DNA from: Halieaceae bacterium UBA4438 | GTDB taxonomy: Bacteria; Pseudomonadota; Gammaproteobacteria; Pseudomonadales; Halieaceae | Assembly: GCA_002390485.1 (NCBI GenBank) | Contig: DGPO01000093.1 | Location: forward strand, 1 to 46,135 | Direction of reading: 5' to 3' | DNA: 46,135 bases | Shown: positions 1 to 9,044 of the stretch, in pieces | How the letters are laid out: each line of letters begins with the position of its first letter | How positions within the stretch are numbered: position 1 is the stretch's first letter | Made by a program: the position numbers and the translations under genes | The notes under the pieces: generated by a model | The model's database searches: none | The model's input: the letters and a program-made list of their open reading frames with translations, nothing else | Told to the model about the DNA's origin: nothing

Positions 1-1232
1 TGAAATACGGTATCAACTCAGACTACCCCTTTGACAAAGAGGCGGATTTACCGCCGCCTGCCGATCTTAAAGCGCAGTATGACGTAGTGATTATCGGCGG
101 TGGCGGTCACGGTGTCGCAACCGCCTATTATTTAGCGAAATACCATGGCATCACGAACGTCGCCGTTTTAGAGAAAGGTTATTTGGGCGGCGGCAATACC
201 GCCCGCAACACCGCGGTCATTCGCTCGAACTATCTGACTCCTGAGGGCGTCAAGTTCTACAGTGCGTCTGTGAACCTGTTTGAAAACTTATCCAATGAAT
301 TTGACTTCAACATCATGTACTCCCAGCGGGGTCAGCTAACACTTGCGCACACTGACGCAACGGTTCGGTCTTTCCGACAACGCGCAGAAGTGAATAAGCA
401 CTATGGCGGAAGAACCGAACTCGTTTCTCCCAGTGACATTGCAAAGCTCGTCCCCACGCTAAACCTAAATCCAGCTAATCTCCCCGTGCTGGCGGGTCTT
501 TGGCATCGCGACGGCGCGACAGCGCGTCATGACGCGGTAGCGTGGGGCTACGCACGAGGCGCAACTCAGCGGGGTGTCGAACTGCATCAACTGACTGAGG
601 TCACCGATGTGCTCACCCATGGCGGTCGTGTCACTGGCGTACAAACCAATCGTGGCGTGGTCAACGCAGGCGTCGTTGTCCAGGCTGTTGCGGGGCACAG
701 CGCGCTACTTGCACAAAAAGCAGGCTTCAACCTACCGCTCGTCGCCTACCCCTTGCAGGCCATGGTGACTCTGCCAGTGAAGCCCTTTTTGACGCCCTTG
801 GTCAGTTCGTCCGCCTTGCACTGTTACGTGCAACAAACCAGCCGCGGCGAGATCGTGTTTGGCGGCGGCTCAGATCCGTACCCGCTCTACAACAGCCGCT
901 CCTCGCTGCCGCTCAAAGAAAGCTTAATTGCCAGCGCAGTAGAGATGTTCCCATTTTTAAGCGAGATGAGACTGCTGAGACAATGGGCAGGGATCACCGA
1001 TATGACGAGCGATTACAGCCCGATCATGGGCCTTACGCCGCTTGAGAACTACTACATCGATGCGGGATGGGGAACTTGGGGCTTCAAGGCGACACCCATC
1101 TGCGGAAAGACCATGGCCGAGCTCGTGGCAAGCGGCGGTAAGGTGCCCGAACTTATTCAGCCGTTTGAACTCGACCGATTTAGTCGTTTCAAACAAGTCA
1201 ATGAAATGGGCGCGACGGCAGCGAGCCACTAG
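1..1232 (+). CDS. soxB: Sarcosine oxidase beta subunit (5' end cut by window edge)
   Basis: FAD-dependent demethylating subunit of the heterotetrameric sarcosine oxidase, a cytoplasmic enzyme that oxidises the N-methyl group of sarcosine or a related N-methyl amino acid. The reading frame is open from base 3 (KYGINSDYPF...). The first two bases are TG, so an ATG split by the window edge would give 410 residues, normal for SoxB; the first base is not visible. A Rossmann dinucleotide-binding stretch, VVIIGGGGHGVATAYY, begins near residue 29 and is followed by LEKGYLGGGNTARNTAVIRS. The HDAVAWGYARGA motif holds the family histidine (about residue 177 of 410) that binds FMN covalently in characterised enzymes. 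A C-terminal GWGTWGFKATP segment closes the FAD site. soxD starts 8 bases downstream. The family call is firm; the exact substrate is not. Confidence 0.93.
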   Translation, partial: KYGINSDYPFDKEADLPPPADLKAQYDVVIIGGGGHGVATAYYLAKYHGITNVAVLEKGYLGGGNTARNTAVIRSNYLTPEGVKFYSASVNLFENLSNEFDFNIMYSQRGQLTLAHTDATVRSFRQRAEVNKHYGGRTELVSPSDIAKLVPTLNLNPANLPVLAGLWHRDGATARHDAVAWGYARGATQRGVELHQLTEVTDVLTHGGRVTGVQTNRGVVNAGVVVQAVAGHSALLAQKAGFNLPLVAYPLQAMVTLPVKPFLTPLVSSSALHCYVQQTSRGEIVFGGGSDPYPLYNSRSSLPLKESLIASAVEMFPFLSEMRLLRQWAGITDMTSDYSPIMGLTPLENYYIDAGWGTWGFKATPICGKTMAELVASGGKVPELIQPFELDRFSRFKQVNEMGATAASH

Positions 1233-1240
1233 GGGCGGTT

Positions 1241-1537
1241 ATGAAGATCATGAATTGCCCACTCAATGGGCCAAGAAATATCAGTGAGTTCGTCTACGGC
1301 GGGCAGGTCAAAACAATGCCCGACCATAGGCTTAGCTCAGACAGCGCCTGGGCCGAATACGTGTTCTACGAGAAGACCGAGATTGGGCTGGTGCTTGAGT
1401 GGTGGTTACACAGTCCAAGCAGCTATTGGTTTATTGCCGAGCGACACAACGGTTCCGATGAAATTACCAGAACGTTCGCTCCCGAGGCGATCTTTTGCGA
1501 CCGAGTGGACTTCAAAACATCAGAGGTTCCGGTATGA
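1241..1537 (+). CDS. soxD: Sarcosine oxidase delta subunit
   Basis: Small zinc-type subunit of the heterotetrameric sarcosine oxidase, 98 residues, typical length. The N-terminal pattern CPLNGPRNISEFVYGG and the central WWLHSPSSYWFIAERH segment place it in the SoxD family. Characterised SoxD proteins bind zinc through a CPxCG pair plus a His and another Cys. Here the second Cys of the N-terminal pair is Asn (CPLNG) and the usual Cys after the central His is absent (HSPSSYWF), so the zinc site looks degraded. The gene lies between soxB (8-base gap) and soxA (ATGA overlap), a standard soxBDAG order. A second in-frame ATG three codons in is an alternative start. Confidence 0.88.
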   Translation: MKIMNCPLNGPRNISEFVYGGQVKTMPDHRLSSDSAWAEYVFYEKTEIGLVLEWWLHSPSSYWFIAERHNGSDEITRTFAPEAIFCDRVDFKTSEVPV

Positions 1538-4434
1538 CACGGCTCAAGAATGACTGTTTTGGGCAGTGGATCGACACGACTCAGCCCAAGAAATTCACCT
1601 TTGAGGGCAATGTCATTGAGGGCTTTGATGGCGATTCTGTCGCATCTGCACTGCTTGCTCACCAGGTCTGGGTGCAGTCACGATCATTCAAATACCACAG
1701 ACCCCGCGGGCCACTGACACTGTCTGGACAGGACGCGAATACGCTGGTGCAGTCGCCTAAAACACCAAACTTGTTGGCAGATCGAGTGCCCGTCGAAGAG
1801 GGCCTCCAGTTATCAGGCCAAAACTACAGTGGCTGGCTAGGCTTTGACCTGTCCCGAACGCTTGATTGGTTCGGCCGATTTTTGCCGGTTGGATTTTATT
1901 ACAAAGCATTCTTTAAGCCGCGTGGCATGTGGGCCCTGTGGGAGCCCATTGTCCGCAGAGCGGCAGGACTGGGCATCAGCAATCTCTCAGTCAAGGCCGA
2001 TTACACGGATAAGGCCTATCTATTTTGTGACGTCGCCGTCATCGGGGGCGGGCCTGCAGGACTCCATGCGGCATTAAAAGTCGCCGACGGCGGCGCAGAC
2101 GTCCTGTTGGTCGAACAAGACCCATCGCTGGGCGGCTCACTGAACTACCACGCGTTCAGCTCGGACCTCAAGGAGACACAACGACAGCGTGACGCGCTGA
2201 TCCGTAACGTTTTTGAACATCCCAATATTAAGGTCTTGCAGTCGGCAACCTGCAACGCCTGGTTTGGTGATCACTATCTGCCCGTCTTGCAAGGTCACCG
2301 CCTGTTTAAAGTCCGAGCAAAACAGACCCTCTTGGCCACCGGGTCCAGCGAACAGCATGCAATCTTTCGCAACAACGATCTGCCAGGCGTTGTCATGTGT
2401 AGCGCCATAGATCGACTCAGTCGCCTCTACGGCGTTATTCCAGAGCGCCCTCTCGCAGTATTGGCGGGGAATGATCTGGCGTACAGCACCGCCTTTAGCA
2501 GTCACGATGCAGGCGCCACAGTCGTCGCCATTATTGATTTGCGCGCGCAGTGTGATGACCAGACACTTCGTGCTGAAGCCGAAGCGAGAGGAATACAGGT
2601 CTACGCTCAGTGCGTCGTCTACGAGGCGAGGTCCGAATGGGGTGCTCATAGGCTGTCCCGCGTGGACGTACATGGACTGCACCATGATTCGGGCGTCGGA
2701 CAAAAAGTAGCGTCTATCGACTGCGGCGTGCTGGCCATGTCCGTGGGCTACATGCCAGCGTATCAGCTCGCATGTCAGGCCGGAGCACTCTTGCAATACG
2801 ATGATGCGAACGCTCAGTTCTCCATCAGCAACCTGCCCAAGGGTATGCATATCGCAGGGAGTATCAACAGTGTGTTTACCCTTTCGGCTTTGGAGTGTGA
2901 CGCCCGGAACGCGGCACGTGCAGCCCTCAGGGCACTGGACATTGCTGTTGCAGAGCGCGACGAAGCAGTGGACTGTCGCGCGTCTGTGAACCACCCGTGG
3001 CCCTTTGTGAAGCATCCTAAAGGCCGAGAGTTTGTTGACTTTGACGAGGATCTTCAGATCAAGGACATCGTCAACGCAACGCGCATGGGGTATCGCGATA
3101 TTCAACTGGTTAAGCGGTTTTCCACCGTCGGCATGGGACCTTCACAAGGTCGTCACTCAGCGCTACCCACCGCCCGACTCGTTGCCAAAGCCACCAATCG
3201 ATCGGTCACCCAAACCGGTGTGACCACGGCGCGACCTCCACTGACACCCGAACCGCTAGGGCTGCTTGCAGGACGTCGCTTTCACCCCTTGCGCAGAACT
3301 GCCCTTCACCATCGACACCTCGCTTTAAACGGGCAAATGATTCCTGCAGGAAGTTGGCAACGCCCGGCGTATTACGGCCAACCTGCAGACCGCCGCTCTG
3401 CGATCGATGCGGAGGTCACCGCGGTTAGGACGGGGGTAGGACTCATCGACGTCAGTACCCTTGGGGGTATCGACTTACGCGGGCCCGATGCGCCCGAATT
3501 TATGAATCGCCTCTACACCTTTGGCTTCGTAAAACAGCCGGTGGGAAAAACCCGATACGCGGTGATGACCAATGAACAAGGTGTCGTATCAGACGACGGC
3601 GTTGCAGCGCGTTTAAGCGAGCACCACTACTACGTTACCGCCACAACAACAGGTGTCGATCAGGTCTACCGAGACATGTTGAAATGGAACGCTCAGTGGC
3701 GGCTGGACCTCGACATTGCGAACGTCACCAGTGCGTTGAGCGCAGTTAACCTGGCCGGTCCATTATCGCGGGAGGTGCTCAGACAGGCGGAGTGCGATCT
3801 CGACCTCAGCCCGGAACAGTTTCCTTATCTCGCCTACCGCGAGGCAACGATCGGAGGCATTCCGACCCGCTTGATGCGCGTCGGTTTCGTTGGTGAACTG
3901 GGCTACGAACTTCATGTCCCCTCACCGCTGGTCGGTGAGCTCTGGGACAGACTGATGACCGCCGGACACGCGCACAGCATACGTCCCTTTGGCGTAGAGG
4001 CGCAGCGACTTCTGCGCCTCGAAAAGGGACACATTATCGTCGGTCAAGACACTGATGGCATGACCCACCCCAATGAAGTCGCACTGCGCTGGGCAATCGC
4101 ACAACACAAACCCTTTTATGTGGGAGGGAGAAGTGTGGAAATTCTTTCCAGCAGACCCTTAGAGCGCCAACTGGTTGGCTTTGAATTAACCGACGTCTCG
4201 ACCCAACCTATGGAGGGGCACCTGGTCATTCGTGAGGGTGAGATCGTCGGCTCGGTCACGTCTTGCGAGTTTTCGCCCACACTCCAGAAAATTATTGGCC
4301 TGGCTTACGTTCATCCTGAAGATGCAGCTGCCGGATCGCAGATCGTCATCCGCATCGAATCAGGCGTATGTGCGCAGGCGCGCGTCGTCAAGACACCGTT
4401 CTATGACCCTGATAATGCGAGGCAATCACTGTGA
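1534..4434 (+). CDS. soxA: Sarcosine oxidase alpha subunit
   Basis: Large subunit of 966 residues, the usual size. It starts at the ATG that overlaps the soxD stop (ATGA); a longer in-frame opening upstream would run into soxD and is unlikely. Domain order: an N-terminal ferredoxin-like fold (FTFEGNVIEGFDGDSVASAL, then FKYHRPRGPLTLSG), an NAD/FAD Rossmann domain (VAVIGGGPAGLHAALK near residue 180), a second nucleotide fold, then a C-terminal aminomethyltransferase-like (GCV_T) domain from about residue 610 that in the family binds tetrahydrofolate and captures the methyl group as methylene-THF. GFVGELGYELHVP is the typical folate-domain motif. It is translationally coupled on both sides, to soxD and soxG. 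Confidence 0.93.
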   Translation: MTRLKNDCFGQWIDTTQPKKFTFEGNVIEGFDGDSVASALLAHQVWVQSRSFKYHRPRGPLTLSGQDANTLVQSPKTPNLLADRVPVEEGLQLSGQNYSGWLGFDLSRTLDWFGRFLPVGFYYKAFFKPRGMWALWEPIVRRAAGLGISNLSVKADYTDKAYLFCDVAVIGGGPAGLHAALKVADGGADVLLVEQDPSLGGSLNYHAFSSDLKETQRQRDALIRNVFEHPNIKVLQSATCNAWFGDHYLPVLQGHRLFKVRAKQTLLATGSSEQHAIFRNNDLPGVVMCSAIDRLSRLYGVIPERPLAVLAGNDLAYSTAFSSHDAGATVVAIIDLRAQCDDQTLRAEAEARGIQVYAQCVVYEARSEWGAHRLSRVDVHGLHHDSGVGQKVASIDCGVLAMSVGYMPAYQLACQAGALLQYDDANAQFSISNLPKGMHIAGSINSVFTLSALECDARNAARAALRALDIAVAERDEAVDCRASVNHPWPFVKHPKGREFVDFDEDLQIKDIVNATRMGYRDIQLVKRFSTVGMGPSQGRHSALPTARLVAKATNRSVTQTGVTTARPPLTPEPLGLLAGRRFHPLRRTALHHRHLALNGQMIPAGSWQRPAYYGQPADRRSAIDAEVTAVRTGVGLIDVSTLGGIDLRGPDAPEFMNRLYTFGFVKQPVGKTRYAVMTNEQGVVSDDGVAARLSEHHYYVTATTTGVDQVYRDMLKWNAQWRLDLDIANVTSALSAVNLAGPLSREVLRQAECDLDLSPEQFPYLAYREATIGGIPTRLMRVGFVGELGYELHVPSPLVGELWDRLMTAGHAHSIRPFGVEAQRLLRLEKGHIIVGQDTDGMTHPNEVALRWAIAQHKPFYVGGRSVEILSSRPLERQLVGFELTDVSTQPMEGHLVIREGEIVGSVTSCEFSPTLQKIIGLAYVHPEDAAAGSQIVIRIESGVCAQARVVKTPFYDPDNARQSL

Positions 4435-4994
4435 GCGATGACGCTGGACTAAGAACGCCACCAACAAGACTCTCGTCAGACTATGGCGGCGCAATCAGTA
4501 TTCAAGATAAAACACACAAGCGCCGAAGCGGCGTCCGGGGAATCGGGGCGAGCAGCTGGCTCAAACAGCAGGATTTATCGGCACCGGATACCCCCAATCG
4601 AATCATTCTCGCTGACAATAAAACCTGGGTCATGTCCTTAAGTAACCGTGAATACTGGGTCTTGGAGCCACATGAGGATGCGGACACCTTTCCAACGGGA
4701 CGAGATTTCTCTGAGGATGGGGTCTACCCCTTGTTTTGTCAGAGCAGTCACCGCTGGTTTGTTATCGCGGGAGAGGCGAAAGCCCAAATGATGGCAAAGC
4801 TCTGCGGTGTCGATTTGCGCAGCGAGAACTTCGAGTCAGGCGCAGTGGCTCAAACTCAACTGGCGCTCGTAAACTGCATCATCGCGCGGCATACCATCGA
4901 CGACGAGGACGTCTTCTCGGTGTTTATCGATCAGTCTTTGGCCGAGTACACACTCGAGGTCTTGCTTGATGCACGCCAGGAGTTTTTGTCATAG
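4431..4994 (+). CDS. soxG: Sarcosine oxidase gamma subunit
   Basis: Fourth subunit of the sarcosine oxidase complex, 187 residues, in the normal range. The GTG start overlaps the soxA stop as GTGA, so it is probably translated by coupling. The N-terminus is poorly conserved, as usual for this subunit. The middle shows family-type segments around WVLEPHEDAD and the C-terminal half carries HTIDDEDVFSVFIDQSLAEYTLEVLLDA, the folate-binding-like fold seen in SoxG and GcvT relatives. The call depends mainly on operon position plus this C-terminal pattern. A convergent reductase gene ends 18 bases downstream. Confidence 0.85.
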   Translation: MSDDAGLRTPPTRLSSDYGGAISIQDKTHKRRSGVRGIGASSWLKQQDLSAPDTPNRIILADNKTWVMSLSNREYWVLEPHEDADTFPTGRDFSEDGVYPLFCQSSHRWFVIAGEAKAQMMAKLCGVDLRSENFESGAVAQTQLALVNCIIARHTIDDEDVFSVFIDQSLAEYTLEVLLDARQEFLS

Positions 4995-5012
4995 CGCGCT
5001 AGCCTTTGGCAC

Positions 5013-6014
5013 TCATGACACTGTCGACAGCTCGTGGATTTGTGCCACTAAAGTCTCGGGAACGTCGACCCCATTGGCTTCGTGATATTGGCGCCGCTCA
5101 GCCCGACGCTCTCCCGGTATACGCACCTCATTGTCGCGCGTGAGTGCTGTGAACATCGTCTCGAGGTGTGCAACAAAGTCGTCGCTAAAGAAGGCGGGGT
5201 CTAATGCGATAATCGTTTGCCCAACGTTGGGGGGACCACCCTCAGTACTGGCAAACATAGAGGCTTCGTAAGAGGCATTACTGCCCGTCAGTATGCCGCC
5301 CAACACGTCGACCATAAGCCCCAGACCAAACCCTTTGGGTCCGCCCATTGGCAACTGAGCTCCTTTGAGTCCGGCTGCAGGGTCAGTCGTGGGCTGACCC
5401 TCCGTATCTATTGCATGCCCAGGCTCAATTAAGCGGCCCTCCGCTGCGGCTTTTACTAAATTCACCCGCGCGGTTGAGGCCGTCGCCATATCCACAACCA
5501 GCGGTTCCGCTGTCGCTCTGGGCGCACCAAAAGCGAACGGGTTCGTGCCAAAAAAAGGGACCTTACCGCCGTGCGCGGCGACGGCTTTTGAACTGTTCGC
5601 AAACATGAGTGAGACCAATCCTTCTTGCGCAAGCCGGCGGACGAACCAACCCAAAACCCCTGCCGAAGAGGACTGATGAATCGACATGACCCCGACACCC
5701 TGGTCACGGGTCGTCGCTATTAGACGCTGCTCACCCACAAGGTAGGCGTGGTGACAAAAACCAAAATCCGCATCGATAACGGTGCTTGAGGCAGAGGTTT
5801 TAACGATCGATGGCGACGCGTGAGGCTTCACCTTGCCAACGCGCAAGTGCTTCAAGTAAAGGTGCATATACCCCAAGCCTACGTTCCGTATGCCTTCCGC
5901 TTCAGCTTCAGCTATCTCCGAGGCAACGACAGACGCTTGGTCTTCACTTGCCCCCACACGCAATAGCGCATCGCGGCACAGGTCTTCGATTTGAGACAAC
6001 GTCATTGTTGGCAT
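5013..6014 (-). CDS. Ldh-family NAD(P)H-dependent oxidoreductase, altered active site
   Basis: 333-residue member of the malate/L-lactate dehydrogenase (Ldh2/YlbC) family, whose members reduce 2-oxoacids or cyclic imines such as delta1-pyrroline-2-carboxylate. Family landmarks are clear: FGTNPFAFGAPR near residue 157, a conserved VVDMATAS stretch, and GGPKGFGLGLMVDVLGGILTG in the C-terminal third. GGAGG precedes the ATG at 6014 by 8 bases. Two catalytic landmarks differ: the usual DSHG motif reads EAEG (before IRNVGLGY), and the usual SNHFGxxG motif reads SSSAGVLG, so both conserved histidines are missing. It faces the sox operon tail to tail. A link to N-methyl or cyclic amino acid catabolism is inference. 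It may be a divergent subfamily with other substrates. Confidence 0.78.
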   Translation of the reverse strand: MPTMTLSQIEDLCRDALLRVGASEDQASVVASEIAEAEAEGIRNVGLGYMHLYLKHLRVGKVKPHASPSIVKTSASSTVIDADFGFCHHAYLVGEQRLIATTRDQGVGVMSIHQSSSAGVLGWFVRRLAQEGLVSLMFANSSKAVAAHGGKVPFFGTNPFAFGAPRATAEPLVVDMATASTARVNLVKAAAEGRLIEPGHAIDTEGQPTTDPAAGLKGAQLPMGGPKGFGLGLMVDVLGGILTGSNASYEASMFASTEGGPPNVGQTIIALDPAFFSDDFVAHLETMFTALTRDNEVRIPGERRAERRQYHEANGVDVPETLVAQIHELSTVS

Positions 6015-6136
6015 AGTCCGGGCCTCCGTCTTTAAAGAAAAACACCTTAAGGAGAGATCTTACTCGGAGCAAGCCCACAGCGCGCAAGTAACAGCATATC
6101 GATTGATTTTAACCGTGAATTTGATACCGGAGCGGG

Positions 6137-6164
6137 TTGAAAAAGACACCCTCTGGAGTATGAT
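6137..6164 (+). promoter_or_regulatory. Sigma70-type promoter of the tRNA-Arg gene
   Basis: TTGAAA at 6137-6142 and TATGAT at 6159-6164 are separated by 16 bases, close to the sigma70 consensus. The following stretch (ACGCCCC) is GC-rich, as expected of a stringently controlled stable-RNA promoter. The mature tRNA begins 10 bases after the -10 box. Confidence 0.72.
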
Positions 6165-6174
6165 ACGCCCCTTC

Positions 6175-6251
6175 GCGCCCGTAGCTCAGCTGGATAGAGT
6201 ACCTGACTACGAATCAGGGGGTCGCACGTTCGAATCGTGCCGGGCGCGCCA
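6175..6251 (+). tRNA. tRNA-Arg (anticodon ACG)
   Basis: 77-nt cloverleaf. The 7-bp acceptor stem GCGCCCG pairs with CGGGCGC, followed by discriminator G and an encoded CCA. The anticodon arm is CCTGA-CTACGAA-TCAGG with anticodon ACG, read as ICG after deamination, decoding CGU/CGC/CGA. The T arm is GCACG-TTCGAAT-CGTGC. A single gene with its own promoter and terminator. Confidence 0.97.
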
Positions 6252-6255
6252 ACAT

Positions 6256-6289
6256 TAAAAAGCCTCATCCACTGGATGGGGCTTTTTTT
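6256..6289 (+). terminator. Rho-independent terminator after tRNA-Arg
   Basis: Stem AAGCCTCATCC / GGATGGGGCTT (one G-T wobble) with an ACT loop, followed by a run of T. It starts 5 bases after the tRNA CCA end. Confidence 0.85.
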
Positions 6290-6396
6290 GTGGGGTCTCG
6301 AGAGACAGGCAACGTTGCTCCCTCATCACTCACAGGCATAGACGCTTGGCATCAGTCTCAGTATCTTAAGGATGTCGTCATTCTACGGACTTCCTG

Positions 6397-7437
6397 ATGG
6401 GACCTTTAGCGGATATCTCATCCACTGCTCTGCTATTGATACAGAACAATCTGCCCCGCGACCTGACGTGGCCTTTTCTGTTAACGACACTGGCCTTGGG
6501 CATCGCACTGTGGGCTCTGCGCAACGGGCGCGGTGCAAAAGACGCGACGGGGCAGGAACAGCCCGCCGCCACCTTGGTGCACTTCCTGCTGCCTTACGAC
6601 ATTTACAGTCACGTATCTGCCAGAGTGGATGTCTCGCTTTATGTATTTGAGCGCATTTTACGCCCACTGTGGGCGGGCGGACTGATCTTGGCGGTTGGTG
6701 TAACGGCCGAAACAGCCATCATTAGCAGCTTAGTCGACGCTCTAGGCGAAAGTCCCAGTCTCGAAGTGAACTATGCGTGGATGATGCTCTACAGTTTTGT
6801 CACGTTGCTACTTTACGACTTCATCTTCTATGTCATTCACTACGCCGAGCATAAAGTCCCGGCACTGTGGGTGATCCACAAAGTACACCACTCCGCCGAA
6901 GTTCTGACGCCGTTGACTCGCTACCGAGAGCACGTTCTCGAAGGCCCGATTTACGCTGCTGGTTCTGCCCTTGCTTACGGACTCGCCGGCGGCGTATTTG
7001 CTTGGATCTTCAACGGTGGCATCACCCAAGCCACCCTGTTTAACATTGGATTATTTTCGCTGATTTTTGGATTCAATGGTTCATTTCGCCATTACCACGT
7101 CGCCTTTCACTATCCTAAATGGCTGTCTCAGTGGTTGCACAGCCCCGTCATGCATCACACGCACCACAGCTACTTAGAGAAACACTGGGACACAAATCTT
7201 GCCGCCGTGACCAGTATTTGGGACCGTCTATTTGGCACCCTCTATATCCCTGAAAAAGATGAACCCACGCCCTGGGGGCTCGGGCCTCAAACACAAGATA
7301 GCTACCGATCGTTCTGGCAGAACACCACCGGCCCCTTCCGCGACTGGTACGCCATGGCCTCAGGTAACACGATCAAGGCTGCTAATCCGCTTGCAGGCGG
7401 GGCCTCAAGCGACCGATCGAGAGACTCGACCCACTAG
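6397..7437 (+). CDS. Sterol desaturase / fatty acid hydroxylase family membrane protein
   Basis: 346-residue integral membrane protein of the fatty-acid-hydroxylase superfamily, which uses a di-iron centre to hydroxylate or desaturate sterols and lipids. The histidine boxes are complete: HYAEH (residues 148-152), HKVHH (161-165), the RHYH and FHYP group near 231-240, and MHHTHHS (252-258) followed by HWDTN. Hydrophobic segments near residues 25-42, 90-110, 127-147, 184-203 and 210-226 fit a polytopic inner-membrane protein. The start ATG has only a weak ribosome site. Its stop overlaps the convergent symporter gene by 4 bases. The substrate cannot be told; the steroid cluster 9 kb away makes a sterol-like substrate tempting but unsupported. 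Confidence 0.85.
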   Translation: MGPLADISSTALLLIQNNLPRDLTWPFLLTTLALGIALWALRNGRGAKDATGQEQPAATLVHFLLPYDIYSHVSARVDVSLYVFERILRPLWAGGLILAVGVTAETAIISSLVDALGESPSLEVNYAWMMLYSFVTLLLYDFIFYVIHYAEHKVPALWVIHKVHHSAEVLTPLTRYREHVLEGPIYAAGSALAYGLAGGVFAWIFNGGITQATLFNIGLFSLIFGFNGSFRHYHVAFHYPKWLSQWLHSPVMHHTHHSYLEKHWDTNLAAVTSIWDRLFGTLYIPEKDEPTPWGLGPQTQDSYRSFWQNTTGPFRDWYAMASGNTIKAANPLAGGASSDRSRDSTH

Positions 7438-9044
7438 CGAGTCCCAAACAGCGTCAGGACGGCGAACAACACCAACGTCCACAGCAACAAAGCGCCATAG
7501 GCCGGTATCCAGTTTCGTGAGAAACCTGCGCTGCGATAAAACTGCGCACTCCAAACCAGATCGGGCATTTCGACCACTGATAAGGGCCGACGACTGACGA
7601 GTAAGCCCATCACCATAGTCACACCCAGTCCAATCACATTCCACCACAACCACGAGACAGAGGGCACAGCCGCCCAAAGGTATGCATTGGTCACGAGGCC
7701 GGCGACAAAGCCTACTCTGGCGCCCTGCCCGGTAGCGCTGCGCGTCAGCAAACCCAGTAAGAAAACACCTAAAATCGGCCCGTTAATGAGGGACCCCACC
7801 TTGTTAACGGCGACAATGACGGTCGAGGCTATGTCGTCGACGAAAAAAGCCGTGATCAGTGCAAACAGCCCCCAGCAGACCGTCAACATTCGTCCCCAAA
7901 CAAGTTCTTGCGCCGGCGTTCGAATGCGCTCGCCCATCCAGGGTTTAACGAAATCCTTCAGCGTCGTTGCGGATAGGCTATTAATGACAGAGTCGAGTGA
8001 AGACATGGCGGCGGCCAGTAAAGCCACCACCGCTAAACCGATCAGGCCCACGGGCAACTCACGTCCGAAGAGCGCGGGAAGCGCCATATTGTAATTGGGC
8101 GACTCGTTCATTAATGGCAGAGACGCAATAAAGTCAGGATGCGTTCCAGCGTAGGCCGCCAGTCCAGCGCCAATGAGGCAATACAGCAGCACCAATGGGA
8201 ACCGCAAAAGCCCATTGATAATAAGCACTTTCTGAGTATCGTCCTGACTGCTTGCACAGAGTTGGCGTTGGACCTGACTCTGGTCACAGCCATAGTACGC
8301 AACGTAAAGAAAAAATCCGCCGACAAGCATGGGTAAAAATGCAAAGTCGTGGCCGTCTCCGAGTCCATGATGTTGGAAGGACAGTGCCGCCCGACGATCA
8401 AGCGACAGTTGCTCAAGCGTGGCCTCTAAGCCTCCTGCGCCGCCAATTAACAGCACAGCCAGGTAGATCAGAACGCCCGTCAGAATCACCATTTGAATCA
8501 CGTCACTGATAATGACAGCCCGAATGCCGCCCAAAACATCATAGACAATAGTGATGAGGCCAAACAGCAGGACCGACTGTGCAAACGAGAGACCCGTGAC
8601 AATGGCGATCATACTCGCCACGCCGTAAACGGTGATGCCCGCGACCGCCGCGCGCGACAACTGAAACAGGCCACTGATCAACCGCTGGGTCTGTGCATCG
8701 AATCGTCTACCCAGGTATAAATAGACGGACACCAAGCGCTGCCGGTGAAAAATAGGCATTAAAAATACAGCGATAAAAATCATTGCCAAAGGTAAGGCGA
8801 GTTCGTACTGCAGCCACACTAAGCCCCCGCCTGCGACGAAGGCAACAAACGCCGGTGCGCCTAAAATACTGTTGGTCGAGCACTGTGTCGCCATGACCGA
8901 CAGCGCAATACTAATGGGCCCACCGCTGTTATTGGCGACAAAATAATCCTCGACGGTCTCTTGTCGGCCCGACAGATAAACACTGAGTGTCACAAGCGCA
9001 ATGAGGTAGGTGGCCACCACGGACCAGTCGAGCGTTGATAGCAT
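7434..9044 (-). CDS. Sodium:solute symporter (SSS family)
   Basis: 536-residue transporter of the SSS (SGLT/PutP) family with about 13 hydrophobic segments. Family hallmarks are DYFVANNSGGPISIALSVMATQCST near the N-terminus, the LFQLSRAAVAGITVYG segment, and AAAMSSLDSVINSLSATTLKDF in TM8, the Na+-site region. AGAGGT lies 9 bases before the ATG. It imports a small organic solute with Na+; the subgroup with this YFVANN start includes sugar and sialic-acid-like transporters, but the substrate is not readable from sequence. It is a single gene, convergent with the desaturase (4-base overlap) and divergent from the amidohydrolase. Confidence 0.9.
   Translation of the reverse strand: MLSTLDWSVVATYLIALVTLSVYLSGRQETVEDYFVANNSGGPISIALSVMATQCSTNSILGAPAFVAFVAGGGLVWLQYELALPLAMIFIAVFLMPIFHRQRLVSVYLYLGRRFDAQTQRLISGLFQLSRAAVAGITVYGVASMIAIVTGLSFAQSVLLFGLITIVYDVLGGIRAVIISDVIQMVILTGVLIYLAVLLIGGAGGLEATLEQLSLDRRAALSFQHHGLGDGHDFAFLPMLVGGFFLYVAYYGCDQSQVQRQLCASSQDDTQKVLIINGLLRFPLVLLYCLIGAGLAAYAGTHPDFIASLPLMNESPNYNMALPALFGRELPVGLIGLAVVALLAAAMSSLDSVINSLSATTLKDFVKPWMGERIRTPAQELVWGRMLTVCWGLFALITAFFVDDIASTVIVAVNKVGSLINGPILGVFLLGLLTRSATGQGARVGFVAGLVTNAYLWAAVPSVSWLWWNVIGLGVTMVMGLLVSRRPLSVVEMPDLVWSAQFYRSAGFSRNWIPAYGALLLWTLVLFAVLTLFGTR

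Noticed and set aside
2137..3105. 322-codon minus-strand open frame inside soxA
   Set aside because: Antisense to a strongly conserved SoxA region, with no recognisable domain and no ribosome site; a composition effect.
6175..6251. tRNA-Arg as an attachment site of an integrated element
   Set aside because: No integrase gene, no repeated tRNA 3' end and no mobile genes nearby.
6047..6268. 73-residue minus-strand open frame over the tRNA gene (contains GTIRTCDPLIRSQVLYP)
   Set aside because: This is the well-known spurious translation of a tRNA antisense strand; the tRNA-Arg cloverleaf explains the sequence.
6372..6667. Several short frames on both strands overlapping the desaturase 5' end
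   Set aside because: The desaturase frame has complete histidine boxes; the others show no family features.
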